Below, in pieces: positions 1 to 11,218 of a stretch of 64,000 nucleotides of DNA (position 1 is the first letter of the stretch; every line of letters starts with the position of its first letter). A program made the translations under genes and the position numbers. The notes under the pieces were generated by a model, which made no database searches, was not told the DNA's origin, and saw only the letters and a program-made list of their open reading frames with translations. Source of the stretch: Cymodocea nodosa (Eukaryota; Streptophyta; Magnoliopsida; Alismatales; Cymodoceaceae); the NCBI GenBank assembly GCA_036874045.1, contig JAZBRI010000011.1, forward strand, positions 124,001-188,000, read 5' to 3'.

Positions 1-230
1 ATATATATTGGATACTTACAAACCTAACTATCTGATGCCTAGATGCATTTTGAATAGTTAACAGATAACTCACCAAAAATCCACTTAAGTCATGCATTGA
101 AGTTTCAACATGTGTAATTCAGGAAATAATAAAATATTCTATAAGCATTTAAAATATAACTGTCTAGTACATTAAACATAATTCTCCAAAACAACAGAAA
201 ATTCGGATACTTAAGAACTTCACAACCTAC
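1..230 (-). repeat. Tail of a further tandem LTR unit (A/B/C family), cut by window edge
   Basis: This stretch matches 1684-1913 almost base for base and ends at the same junction (CCTAC directly followed by TGTTTGGG). It is therefore the end of another copy of the 1683-bp LTR unit that follows. The true LTR end (TCTAAACA) is missing, so the unit is truncated at the same point as its neighbour, which suggests local tandem amplification. It contains one TAGTTA...TAAC palindrome. No gene is seen. Confidence 0.8.
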
Positions 231-1913
231 TGTTTGGGATTGTTAACTTCCTTTTTTAACCTAGTTAATTTAGCCCTATGCTTATTAGTAATTCCTTTTT
301 AGAAGTCAACAAACAATCTTTCACACAAATTAGGTATTAATTCCACTTTGTATTTTTTACTGCAAGTGCACAGTGTACATTGTATTTGTGTGCAAGTATA
401 GGTTGATCCCACAAAGAATTGAGGTAGAATTGTGTACTGTTCTGTTTTTAATAATGAAATTTATATATTCAGTAAGTACTCCGTTGAGTTATAGCTAACT
501 CAACAGACTAACCTCGTGGAATTGAAGTAACTCAACAAAGCTATCAATCCAACTTAATACTACTATTCAAAGAGGAATTCAGCCAACCAATGGGCGGTTC
601 CATAGATTGTAAATAACATCAATTAAGCTCTATAATGCTAGTTAATATTAGATTTATCATTCAACAATACTAACATTCAGATATTTCAAACAGTAACCAT
701 TAAAATCTTTAAGTATTAGGAACGATTCAATTTAGTAAACTGTAAAACTATTTTCTATTTTCTAAATTAAACAAACATGAAACATTAAAACTTTGACAAT
801 GATAACATTAATCACGATACAAAACAAACAATACAACACTCAAATACTAACTATAAACACAGATAAGTTATTTTTGGTATTTTTGTTTTGATATGATTAT
901 GGAAATGGGCGAAAGGTGAAATGTAAAAGTAATCTCTATTGATAGTAAAAACTTTCGTCACTACATGTGACGTGATTACACCACTGAAAACTTAACCACT
1001 TACAATTCTGCCTCCTCTCCCTATAGAATCGTGAGTCCAAAATTGCAAGATGATCTCCTCTTCAGCATACTAGCATCAACCAGAAACCAAGGCTAGAAGC
1101 TTTACGTTCTCTTGAGATATGAGTCGGTGCTTGGTGAAAATGGCTTCCCTTCCCACGACGCGATCACTCCTCACAATGGTTGTCAAGCACTATGTTTGGC
1201 TTGGAATCGACCCGACATCAGGAAAGTATCCTCACAAACCTTCGATGGTTGGTGATTATGGTGGTGGTGGTGATGGTTGTGGTGGTTGGTGTGGAACTTC
1301 AAGGAACTTCCGATGCTGCCTGTAGATAGCTCAGTTTGTCCTCCTCTGCACACACATTGGCCACACCTTCTTCGTCTTTTCTCCTTTTGTTTTATATTTC
1401 TTTAGTGGTAACTGCTTCTACTTAGATGATCAGTTGGATTTCCTTTATTCATTTCAACGATGGTGATTTCTTCTCCCTTCCACGAGTGAATTCCTGCGTG
1501 ATACGTGCAATCGTGGTTTTCCATCGAATGTCCTATTTCTGTAACCGCTATAGTGGCATATTAGAAAATAAATGGTCTGTGGAGTTACAGATAACTCAAC
1601 GGACTTACTTTGTTGATTTAACTATAAAACACGTGCAATAAAGAAATAAGCTGCTAACCTAACACGTATAACTTAACGGGTTCATATATATCGGATACTT
1701 ACAAACCTAACTATCCGATGCCCAGATGCATTTCGGATAGTTAACAGATAACTCACCGAAAATCTACTTAAGTTATGCATTGAAGTTTCAACATGTGTAA
1801 TTCAGGAAATAATAAAATATTCTTTAAGCATTTAAAATATTACAGTCTGGTACATTAAACATAACTCTCCAAAACAACAGAAAATTCGGATACTTAAGAA
1901 CTTCACAGCCTAC
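231..1913 (-). repeat. Left part of the 3' LTR of element B (interrupted by element A)
   Basis: It begins TGTTTGGG like the other LTRs of this family and is colinear with 1914-3633, but stops about 190 bp short of the LTR terminus at CCTAC. The missing end lies at 35095-35284, on the far side of element A, and begins CCTGC. The two pieces join to about 1.87 kb, matching the intact LTR at 41230-43149. A minus-strand TATA-like box is present near 1388-1397. Short plus-strand ORFs here are antisense to the element and probably meaningless. Confidence 0.82.
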
Positions 1914-3633
1914 TGTTTGGGATTGTTAACTTCCTTTTTTTAACCAAGTTAATTTAGCCCTATGCTTATCAGTAATTCCTTTTTAGAAGTCAACAAACAA
2001 TCTTTCACACAAATTAGATATTAATTCCAATTTGTATTTTTTATTGCAAGTGCACAGTGTACATTGTATTTGTGTGCAAGTATAGGTCGATCCCACAAAG
2101 AATTGACGTAGAATTGTGTACTGTTCCATTTTTAATAATGAAATTTATATATTCAGTAAGCACTCCGTTGAGTTATAGCTAACTCAACAGACTAACCTCA
2201 TGGAATTGAAGTAACTCAATAAAGCTATCAATCCAGCTTAATACTGCTATTTACAGAGGAATTCGGCCAACCATTAGGTAGTTCCATAGATTGTAAATAA
2301 CATCAATTAAGCTTTATAATGCTAATTAATATTAGATTTATCATTCAACAATACTAACATTCAGATATTTCAAATAGTAACCATTAAAATCTTTAAGTAT
2401 CAGGAACGATTCAATTTAGTAAACTGTAAAACTATTTTCTATTTTCTAAATACAGCACTCAAAACAAACAATACAACACTCAAATACTAACTATAAAGAT
2501 AGATAAGTTGTTTTTGGTATTTTTGTTTTGATATGATTATGGAAATGGGCGAAAGGTGAAATGTAAAAGTAATCTTTATTGACGGTAAAAACTTCCATCA
2601 CTACATGCGACGCGATTACACCATTGAAAAATTAATCACTTACAATTTGCCTCTTCTCCCTATAGAATCGCGAGTCCAAAATTGCAAGATGATATCCTCT
2701 TCAGCATACTGGCATCAACCCGAAACCAAGGCTAGAAGCTTTACAATCTCCTGAAATATGAGTCGGTGCTTGGTGAAAACAGCTTCCCTTCCCGCGACGC
2801 GATCACTCCTCACAATGGTTGCCAAGCACTGTGTTTGGCTTGGAATCGACCCGACATTAAGAAAGTATCCTCACAGATCTCCGATGGTTGGTGATTATGG
2901 TGTGATGGTTGTGGTTGTAGTGGTTGGTGTGGTACTTCAGAGAACTTCCTACGCTGCCAACAGATAGCTTGGTTTTTCCTCCTCCGCACACACTAACCAC
3001 CCCTTTTCTTCTTCTTTTCTCTTTTTCTTTTATATTTCTTTAGTGGTAACTGCTTCTGCTTAGATGATCGGTTGGATTTCCTTCATTCAAATCAAAGATG
3101 GTGATTTCTTCTCCCTTCCACGAATGAATTCCTACGTGATACGTGCAATCGTGGTTTTCCTTCGAATGTCCTATTTCTGTAATCGCTACAGTGGCATATT
3201 AGAAAATAAATGGTCCGTGGAGTTACAGATAACTCAACAGACTTACTTCGTTGATTTAACTATAACACACGTGCATTTCAGGTGACATAATAAAACATTT
3301 AAATTCAACACGTGCATAAATCTAACTTAACGAGTTGTTACTGTTCACCTAAATATTCTTTTAGCGTTTAAAACATAACTATCCGGTACGTGCATTATAA
3401 TTCTCTGAAATAACAGAAAATTTGGATAGTAAAGAATTAAAAATCAGCAATTTATCGACAGTTCAGAAATGTATTAAATTAACGCTAATTCCTTAAAATT
3501 ATGTAGATTCTTTCATTAAAGCATATAATAGTGCAATTATAACATAATGACCTAGTTTTCATATGATAAGCTAAATATTATGCAATTAACCATCATTTAA
3601 CCGTTAATATTATGCACTTTTTCATTCTAAACA
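1914..3633 (-). repeat. 3' LTR of element A
   Basis: On the plus strand it starts TGTTTGGG and ends TCTAAACA; read on the minus strand it begins TGTTTAGA and ends CCCAAACA. The polypurine tract follows directly at 3634. The unit contains a U5-side conserved block near 2045-2105, class I palindromes (GTTGAGTTA/TAACTCAAC) near 2168 and 3220, and a TATA box at 3027-3035. Length is 1720 bp. Confidence 0.9.
3027..3035 (-). promoter_or_regulatory. LTR TATA box (A/B/C family)
   Basis: The minus strand reads ATATAAAAG inside an A-rich stretch. The same box, with small changes, lies at 34488-34496 in A's 5' LTR and near 1390 and 42390 in the other copies. It precedes a purine-rich tract and lies in the middle of the LTR, as expected for a U3/R boundary. 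The start of transcription is inferred, not seen. Confidence 0.5.
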
Positions 3634-3641
3634 CTTCCCCC
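3634..3641 (-). promoter_or_regulatory. Polypurine tract 1 of element A (plus-strand DNA primer)
   Basis: The minus-strand GGGGGAAG abuts the 3' LTR exactly where a polypurine tract must lie. A near-palindrome (TTTGCTA...TAGTAAA) around a GTCCCT loop follows at about 3652-3671. The same hairpin, perfect, is seen in C, D and E. Confidence 0.8.
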
Positions 3642-5332
3642 ATACTTAAATTTTGCTAGTCCCTTAGTAAACTAAGATTTAACTAATTGGTCTTTCTAAA
3701 ATGCTAGACTTAATTCTTCATTTCGCTCTTCTTCAAAATAATAAATTAGATTGCTTTATATATATTCTATATGCTTCAGTAATCTGTTTTAACTTTGTTT
3801 TCTCCTTTTCAACCTGCAAATATATTTAGAATATATGTAAATTTCATACAAAATATATCATCATCACTTAGGTGTTAATTATAATATCATTTTTTCTTTT
3901 TCTGTCATCCTAAATTTTCCAATATGATTTCTAGAATAAATTTCAAGTACATATGAATCACAACACAATCCATTTCAATATGATTAAGACAAGTAGAATA
4001 AAGAATTGTATCTCAAATAAACAACTTCAAAAGTCAAATCTAAATTCATATTTCAGTAATTTTAGATAACAGAAAATATACTCGATTCAAAAGATATCTG
4101 TATTTCACAAAACACTTGTATCTTTTCAAAACAGTATATGTAAATTTGTACTTTTAAAAGTTAATTTGACAAGCTTGAATCATACAAGAGCTTTTTAGTG
4201 TACCCATGTATCGAACTTTCAGTCAACAATCCCAGATCTGATCAGGATCTTAGGTTGCCAGATTTAAAGAGTCCTTTTTCAGGTCAACAATCCTTACATA
4301 CCTATCTGCTCAAGTACAAAAGGCTCGTGATCAAACAAGTCAATAAACTCTCAAATTTTTTTTTTTCTTTTTTTTTTCGTTTCTACATAGTATATGTGCG
4401 TATTTCATTAATACAAATACAATAAAACACAAATCTCGTATATTCCTGCTCTTATTATTTAGTGAAAATATGAATCCATATCAATAAGCTCATACTTTTT
4501 CTGTAATTTAATAAGATCTACACATAATCATTCTACAACTTTAATCAATCAAATTAAATGTATCATTGATCATATGTATTTCCTTTAATCCAAAAATCAA
4601 CATTTCAGCTCTTTTAGGATTTCAGATCATTTACTGAGTTTCAGTTAAACATTCTGATTTCTTTTTAAAATTGTGAAATTGTTAAACTCATAAATATTAG
4701 CAAAAACATAAGATACTATATCTAGATTTGTATGAGTAGTAAAATTAATAGGATCTTATATTAGATTATAACATTTCAATAGTTACAATTCTTTAAAAAT
4801 TTTGCAATTCTATTTTAATTCTTCTATTAACAAAATTTGCATGGTTGTTACTTTAATTACCTCCCCCCATACCTACATTTTGCATTGTCCTCAATGTAAA
4901 AGATTTTTCAGTAAATACAGTAATTGCAGCAGACATGAATATTGTTTCGTTGACTTAGCACCTAACTCAACGAACTTAATTCATTGAGTTAATGAATAAC
5001 TCCACGAATTGAGTTTAAATGTAAATTCAGGATAAGTAATTAATCACATACCTTGTTCTTTTGTATCTCCTTCTATATCTTCTATGGCTTTTTTTTTTTT
5101 GAAAAACTTTTCATTCACAATTATAAGCATAATATATAACAACAAAACCTAACTTTTTTATCAATGTCTTGTGTGGAACCTAGGCTTCTATGCCTTTAGT
5201 GGCTCATAAGCAAGCCAGTTGATTTCCCAGAATAGATACCAACAAACTCGATTGATATTTTTGTTGTTTTATTTTTTTTTCTCTAAAAATAAATGCAGAC
5301 TACACACAACATTAAAAACACAGAATCATACT
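3642..5332 (-). other. Non-coding 3' module of element A
   Basis: No coding region is visible. The module holds a homopyrimidine tract near 4355-4378 (polypurine on the element's strand), the inner polypurine tract at 4860-4868, a class I palindrome near 4950-5000 and a donor-like AAG/GTATGT at 5046-5053 on the minus strand. The region around 4198-4340 is strongly conserved in C (43721-43880). Most of the rest is AT-rich sequence in which I see nothing further. Confidence 0.6.
4860..4896 (-). promoter_or_regulatory. Second (inner) polypurine tract with hairpin, element A
   Basis: A run of purines on the minus strand (GGGGGGAGG, 4860-4868) is preceded on that strand by the hairpin CATTG-AGGA-CAATG (4883-4896). 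The same pair occurs in C (44460), E (23483) and, with a degraded hairpin, D (58856). It lies about 1.2 kb inside the LTR-proximal tract. The element-strand sequence resembles a known plant gypsy 3'-region signature. A role as a second plus-strand primer is inference. Confidence 0.6.
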
Positions 5333-6469
5333 TTAAGAACATGATTGAAAAGTAGTAATAAATGGAATAAACGTGTTAGTCCAAGCAAACTTTTTCGGCA
5401 TAATTCTTCTTGCTATTAATTCTGTTTTAATGCAGTTCGTGTTCCTTCTTAATTTGTAAACTTGCAATATGTTATCAATACTAAATATAAGTGTATTTCC
5501 ATTAATGAAATGAAATGCAGACAGAGATCCTCTTCTGTTCCAATATAGTGTAGCTGTTTCTATTTCTACATCTATTTCAATATATTCCTCTTCCCACTTC
5601 CATTTATTTAGGTCTTTTATAATCCATATTTAAAATTTCTTCAATTCATCCCACCATCTTATTAGACATATAGTAGGATCATCATATTTATTATACCACA
5701 TTCCTAATTGAATTTTATCATATTCTGTAGATGGTGGTTTAGCTATATCATTTGGTATAGGTAATATTTCTATAAAATCAACATAACTGTCTATGCTTAC
5801 TATGTACAAATCAAATCTAAATGCAATTGATATATCTCTGACTAAATATATACATCCATCAAGTATGACATGCATGTTGTTAATTAATGATTTCTATCCT
5901 AGATATATCATATTATTTTCAGTCCAAGATCTATCTAGAAAATTATACACATTTAAGCATAAATCTTCATCCCAATTTCCAGTAGGTCTCCAATAATATA
6001 ATTTTTCAGGAATGATCGAATTTTTATCAGAAAATATTAAAGCTGACCCACAATTTTCAATTGGTACTTCATATCTATTTGGCCTTCCTATATTCCATTC
6101 TTCTCTCGTGATAGGATCTCTAATTAAAATATCAGGTAACAGAATTGCATACCTTGGTTTGGTTCTGTATATAATTAATCCTTCATCCATCCCCATAATA
6201 TGATCTATTCCTTCTAATGTATTGGGTGGAATTCCAACAATTTCTTCCACATTCAGATATTCGTACCTAATTGAACTACAATTAAATGACTTCCATAAAA
6301 ATCCATCTCTGATCTTAGTCATTTTTGCCGCTTGTAGTCCATGAAAATATTTTTCTCTAATACAGTCTTTAATATCCTTTGATACACAACACAATTTGCA
6401 CAGATCTTTAGGTGACAAGTTACTCAGTACTTCCCTTAATGCATCCTGCGGTAATTTCATCAATTCCAT
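5333..6469 (-). pseudogene. Captured F-box protein gene in element A (broken)
   Basis: The reading frame would give about 378 residues. Residues 6-45 fit the plant F-box consensus (LPxDxLxEVLSxLSxKDLxxLxxVSKxIKD), the domain that binds SKP1 in SCF ubiquitin ligases. The rest resembles an F-box-associated substrate-binding region (for example the WNIGRP and WDELKKF stretches), but I cannot name the subfamily. In-frame stops occur after residue 191 (TAG, also in copy C) and before the IWIIKDLN stretch (TAA where copy C has CAA). The gene sits between gag and the 3' polypurine tract, the position of env-like ORFs in Athila elements. Minus-strand AG dinucleotides stand just before the ATG, as at a splice acceptor. 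The function in the element is unknown. The F-box assignment is fairly secure. Confidence 0.78.
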
Positions 6470-6682
6470 CTATTGTGATTCTGTATGACATAAACAAAAA
6501 TTAACAAAGACAAAATTAACATAGCTACTACACATCCTCGTGGAGTTAGGCCATAACACAATGGACTAAGTTCATTGAGTTAAGTAATAACTCTACGATA
6601 CTATTAACTATAATTAAACTTACATTTTTTTATATTTTTTTCTACTTACTATATTATACATAGTTACTTCAATTATGATGTT

Positions 6683-8032
6683 TCATTCAGCTACCCTCCT
6701 AGAGGAGGTATCAATTTCATTAATAGTTCTGTTAATAGGGTTAGGTACTGCTTGCATTGGCAATCCTCCAATAGGTCTAACTTCTATTGATTCATTCTAT
6801 CTAGGAGGTATATTTCTATTTATATTTTGATTTTGAATTGCAACATTTCCAAATACAAAATCTAGATGATTGTTTAATTATTGAATTATCTTTTCTAACT
6901 TCTCTATTCTAGATCCTTGTTCAATCAATGCTTCATAACTTATATTTTTGTCATTTATATTTTCTCCTGCTTGGAAATTGTTGTTTCTCCAAGATAATTT
7001 CGGGTGATTTCTCCAATTAGGGTTATATGAATTTCCAAAGTTATCTTTCTGATTTCTAACATAAATAATATCTAAGTCATTAACGTTTGCACTTTTTTCT
7101 ACTAGTTTCTGATTTAATGATAAGTCTTCTATTTTCTTTGTTAATTCAGTTAATTTAACTTCAAGCATAGTGCTTGAATCTATTTCATGCATTCCCCTTG
7201 GCAATATTCTTTTATCTGCAATAACTTCAGCTGAATTCTTCCATTGTGCAGTTCTTTTTGCAAAGTTTTCTAAGTATGCCCATGCTTCTTCACTACACAA
7301 TTTTAAAAATCCATTATGACAAGTAGATTCTAATAAAGATTTCGTTGAAACATCTATGCCTTCATAAATTATACCTATTAATTATGCTTTACTCATTGCA
7401 TGATGTGGACATTGAGTCAGTAAATCTTTAAATCTTTCAAAATATTTCCAGAATGATTCTCCTTGTTTCTGGCTACACATTAATATTTGCTTTTTCTTTT
7501 TAATTGTTTGATGTGTTGGATAATATTTTTCTAGAAAAACAGAGCAAAATTTAGTCTATGTAGAAATTGAATCAGGCGACAAAGTATATAACAATTTCTT
7601 AGCTGTGTCTTTTAAAGCAAAAGGGATATATCTAAGTTTAATAGCATCTATACTCTTGTTCGACATTTTCATCATTTGACAAACTTCATTAAATTTCCTA
7701 AGGAAATAATAGGCATCCTCTCTTTCTAATCCATGAAAATGTGGCAATTGACTAATATAATTAGATTTCAATTCAAACCTATCTCCCTCAAAGTTTGGCA
7801 ATCGAATACATAAAGGTTCATCAACTAATTTAGGATAGAGAATTTCCCCTAATGGTTTCTCTACTAGAGCAGCCATATCTTTGTTCTCTTTTAAAGAAAG
7901 GTTAGCTACACCCTTAAGGATTTCATTAAAGTCTAATTTAGATAATTTTTCAATACGTCTCTGTGTTGAATAATCCTGTATAGGTGTTCTTACTAATCAT
8001 TTAGTGCTAGGAGAACGAATCCATGTGCTCAT
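6683..8032 (-). pseudogene. gag: Gag gene of element A, located downstream of pol
   Basis: The frame of about 450 codons starts at ATG 8032 (M-S-T-W) and ends at TGA 6683. Residues about 65-165 match the plant Ty3/gypsy Gag/capsid family (FELKSNYISQLPHFHG, the LREFNEVC-like helix, IKLRYIPFALKDTAK). The conserved NPNWRNHP motif of Athila Gag lies near residue 337, then a coiled coil. Gag forms the particle that packages the RNA. The zinc knuckle normally found before NPNWRNHP is absent; one is instead encoded at the start of pol (near 16490). Stops at about 7556, 7387 and 6875 break the frame. Its position 3' of integrase and ORF-X, on the same strand, is opposite to the usual gag-pol order. 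Confidence 0.82.
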
Positions 8033-8265
8033 AAACTCTTAACATAAATAAGATAGCAGAAGATTAATTACATACCAGTCTGAAGCTTTATACCTAGTAA
8101 ATAGTTGTTGACGGATGAAGTTGAATCAGCTGCTTCTCCTTCCAATTCCCCAACGAATTTTCTTTTCTCAAATCCTGGTAACTTGTAAATAACATTCTGT
8201 TCTATATTTATAATGCACGTCCATAAAGCAAATGAATCTTGTTGCAAGAATGTGACTTGTAACAT
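8033..8265 (-). promoter_or_regulatory. Gag leader with TATA-like box and donor-like site
   Basis: Directly upstream of gag the minus strand has TATAAATA (8205-8212) and, about 130 bp on, CTG/GTATGT (donor GT at 8075-8074). Both are kept in copy C (TATAAATA at 47780-47787; GTATGT near 47650). A short open frame (8265-8068) lies between but has no recognisable domain. These features could allow gag to be expressed from its own promoter or a spliced RNA. The gap from donor to gag ATG is only about 43 nt, too short for a normal plant intron, so any splice would have to join elsewhere. Confidence 0.3.
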
Positions 8266-8997
8266 GTAGTATGGTTCCTACTTTTATGGTACGTGTGCCG
8301 CTTCTAATTTTCAAATTTCAGTAACCGCTAAACCCACGAAGTTTCGTTCGTGGCTAAAAGAATAATCGTTTAGCTTAATCCACGAACTAATCTCGTTGAG
8401 TTATAGATAACTCAACGGAATAGCTTCGGTTACTGTTGCTAAGTCCACGGACTAACTTTGTTGAGTTACAGATAACTCAACGAAGTGACCTTATATTATA
8501 TTATTGACCTCGTGGAATTAAGGTTAACTCAATGAACTTACTTCATTGAGTTAACACTTGGTAGATTTTCTAAAACTTACTCCTCGTATTAACTTTGTTA
8601 TATAAATTTTTCCTGCATTCTATCAACTTAATTAAAGTTAAATACATGTCATTAATGTAGTGTTCTAATTTAACTCATTTAAATCTGAACATTATATAAA
8701 TTTTTAACTTGTACTTCATTTCATGTTATGCAGAATTTAAATTTTTCTTTGCAGCATGTAGATATTTTCAAGCATTTGGTCTGTTATTGTGCCTTTAATC
8801 TTGTCCTTTAGCAGATTGCATAATGTTTCACAATTTATATAATATTCAAGATAATTCATTCATTTATATCATTCTAAACACGCATGAAAAATATATCTGA
8901 AAAACATATATTCATTCATATGAATAAATTACAATACAATCAAATCAGGTATTTTTCATACAAATATATACAAGTACAAGTAGACGAACTATACAAT
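8266..8997. other. Non-coding gap between ORF-X and gag with class I palindromes
   Basis: The first part (8330-8560) holds four gapped palindromes of the GTTGAGTTA...TAACTCAAC type, at about 8395, 8460, 8518 and 8545, some followed by CGG. The remainder is AT-rich and holds nothing I recognise. The same array stands in C at 47960-48135. Confidence 0.6.
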
Positions 8998-11218
8998 TTA
9001 ATCTCTCTTCCTAAGTTCATCTACTTCCTTCTGGAGTTTTTCTATTTGTTGCTCTAATTGTTCTATCCTTTCTACAACTCCAATAATGCCTCCAAAAGGT
9101 ACAGATACTTCAGCTGCAACATAATTTCTATATTCTTTCACTGAAATGGTTCTTGATCTTATCCTTTTGGATGCCCATTTCGTGAAATCAATACAGTCTA
9201 CCATCAATATAGGTATCAAATCTCCATAAAATAATTTCTTCTTTGCAGACTTCATTTTGGATAGGAAGACTTGACACCAATTAACTTGAATTTTGTTCAC
9301 AACTGCATAAGTGGCCCACTTGACAAATTGACTTAGTTCAATGTCATGGCCTAGTTGTTGGTAGACATTTTTAATCAAAATGTTAGCTATCATGTGTGCT
9401 TTACCATTTAAATGCTTCAGTCTATTTAATAATGGCACACTAGTATTGATAGCCAAACTGTCCTTGATTTCCTATTCTGTCCATTCAACAGTAGTTGTGC
9501 TTTCCAAAATTTCTTTTCCTTCATTCTTCAATCCAAAAATGTTGTGGAGAAGCTCTAGTGTTATTTGTACAGCAGCTTCCTCCACATTAGAAATTAATTT
9601 TCCTTCTTCCTCTCTTAAATTAGCATAGAAACAGGACACTAGATTTTCATATAATGCATGCCCTTTTTGCTGAGGAATAAATTACAGTAGACCTTGTAAC
9701 TCAAATAATTACTTAATTTCTTGCATTCCATCCCAATTTACTAGTCTACAGTAAATAACATCATAACCCCTAATTTCTTGGTATTTGTGATAAGCTTCCT
9801 AACTCCAAAAGTGTATTTCATTCAGAACTGTTGCTTCAGTCGAGTCAAGAATGTGACTTTGTTGTTCTAGAGGGGTTTGTTCTTGACTTTCCTCTTCCAT
9901 AGGCTGAACATAAACTTGCTGAAAATGCTCTGTAGATTCCTGAACATTTGCTTCTGTTTATGGTAATGAGCTGGCAAAACTCTCCACTCTATCTTCAATA
10001 TTTTCATAAATTCCTAAAGAGTTACTTGCTCTTCAATGGAATCTGTAGAGTCATTCCTTTTTATTTGTACTTGTTCAACCTCTTGTTCAATTTCTTCTTT
10101 TTCTTCTTCCTCCTGACTACCAATCTGCATTATCACTGTTGTTTCTGATTCAGTGGTAGATTGGGATGGAGTTACGGGCAAATCAGCTTCTGCCCTAATT
10201 TCTGTTTCTTCTATTTGTACAGGCTGCAAACTAGTTTCATCCTATTTTTCTTCTTCTTTATGCTCTTGCTGTTGCTACTCCTGCTCCTTTTCAGATTTAG
10301 ATAGCAGGTTTACAAAAATTGGCTCTGCAAGCCCTCTTAATATTGGTACTTCAGATTTAATTTCCTCTCGATATTTAGGCATTATCTCTTTTCCTTTCCT
10401 TCTTCTGATTAATTGTGCTTGGTCTTTCTCTTCGTCATCTGAAATTAAATCCACAAAGGTAGGCTCTATAGGCCTTCGAGCCATAGGTACTGGCTCTTCC
10501 TATTTAATTCTTTCTATTATTACTAGTCTCGAAGGACCAGCTTCAGCTTCTCTTGCAGCACTTAATTTAGTTGCTGCCTGATGTTGTTCAACCTTAATTT
10601 TGTATTGGGCCATCAACTTTTCTTCGACCCTTCTTTTCTTAATGGCATCATACAAAACATGTGCTTTAGCTATAGTTATCCCTTCTTCATCACCTTGGTC
10701 TCTTGCTGTCTTGACCAAGCTAGCAAACTCTTTCTCTTCTTCTTCAGTTCTCGACCAAGCAAATGCTACTCGTGGCAATGGCTCTGTTGGGTGAATTGGA
10801 GGTCCTAACTGCTGTTCCTCAGGAACAAGTCTTTTAGCAGTTGGTTCCTCCCATTCTTCTTTTGCTTGTTGCTGCTGCCATATTTCACCCCTTCCATGAC
10901 CAGCAATGCGCCTTTTGAACCATAATCTGGCCTTACACTAGATTAGCTCTAGGGCTACTTCGTTATTCGACCTGATTTTTCTTTCTTTACTAACAGCAAT
11001 TTCTGTTGCTACTCTAATTCTTGTTTCCATTATCTGGGGTATTTGTATACCCAAATCTACTAAAACTCTTCTTAATTTAAAAAGGTCGGATTCTACCTTC
11101 TGTAACTCTTTTTCTCTTGTTGTATTCTTGATTTTCTATCACATATACCATTCCTCTAACTCAGAAATTCTGATGTGTCAATAGCATCTTCCTAGAACTC
11201 GGGCATCAACTTCATCAT
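8998..11218 (-). pseudogene. ORF-X of element A: acidic protein with 'FYANL' plant transposon-protein domain
   Basis: From ATG 11218 the decayed frame runs through a basic/acidic N-terminal half (helical at about 11050-10500, Glu-rich at 10230-10020). A segment with YENLVSCFYANL and a following FGL motif (about 9680-9520) comes next, then a helical domain (9456-9080) and a C-terminal coiled coil of leucine/glutamate heptads ending at 8998. The FYANL segment and its surroundings resemble the 'putative plant transposon protein' domain seen in Athila/Ogre-type accessory ORFs. Function is unknown. Several stops are present, and one near codon 9 (TAG) is shared with copy B. It lies between integrase and gag. 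Assignment rests on motif memory only. Confidence 0.55.

Noticed and set aside
1119..1325. Plus-strand ORF (M-S-R-C-L-V-K...) present four times in the window (also 2758, 34220, 42107)
   Set aside because: It recurs only because the LTR recurs, is antisense to the element, varies in frame and length, and shows no domain.
1914..3633. Idea that the LTR-like block is an internal spacer and gag-F-box-spacer-pol is the true order
   Set aside because: Primer site and polypurine tract sit on the correct sides of the A LTRs and a near-perfect site duplication (CCTAC/CCTGC) bounds A, so the block is an LTR.
5630..6469. F-box gene as an ordinary host gene lying between transposons
   Set aside because: The second copy in C has exactly the same retrotransposon neighbours on both sides, so it is part of the element.
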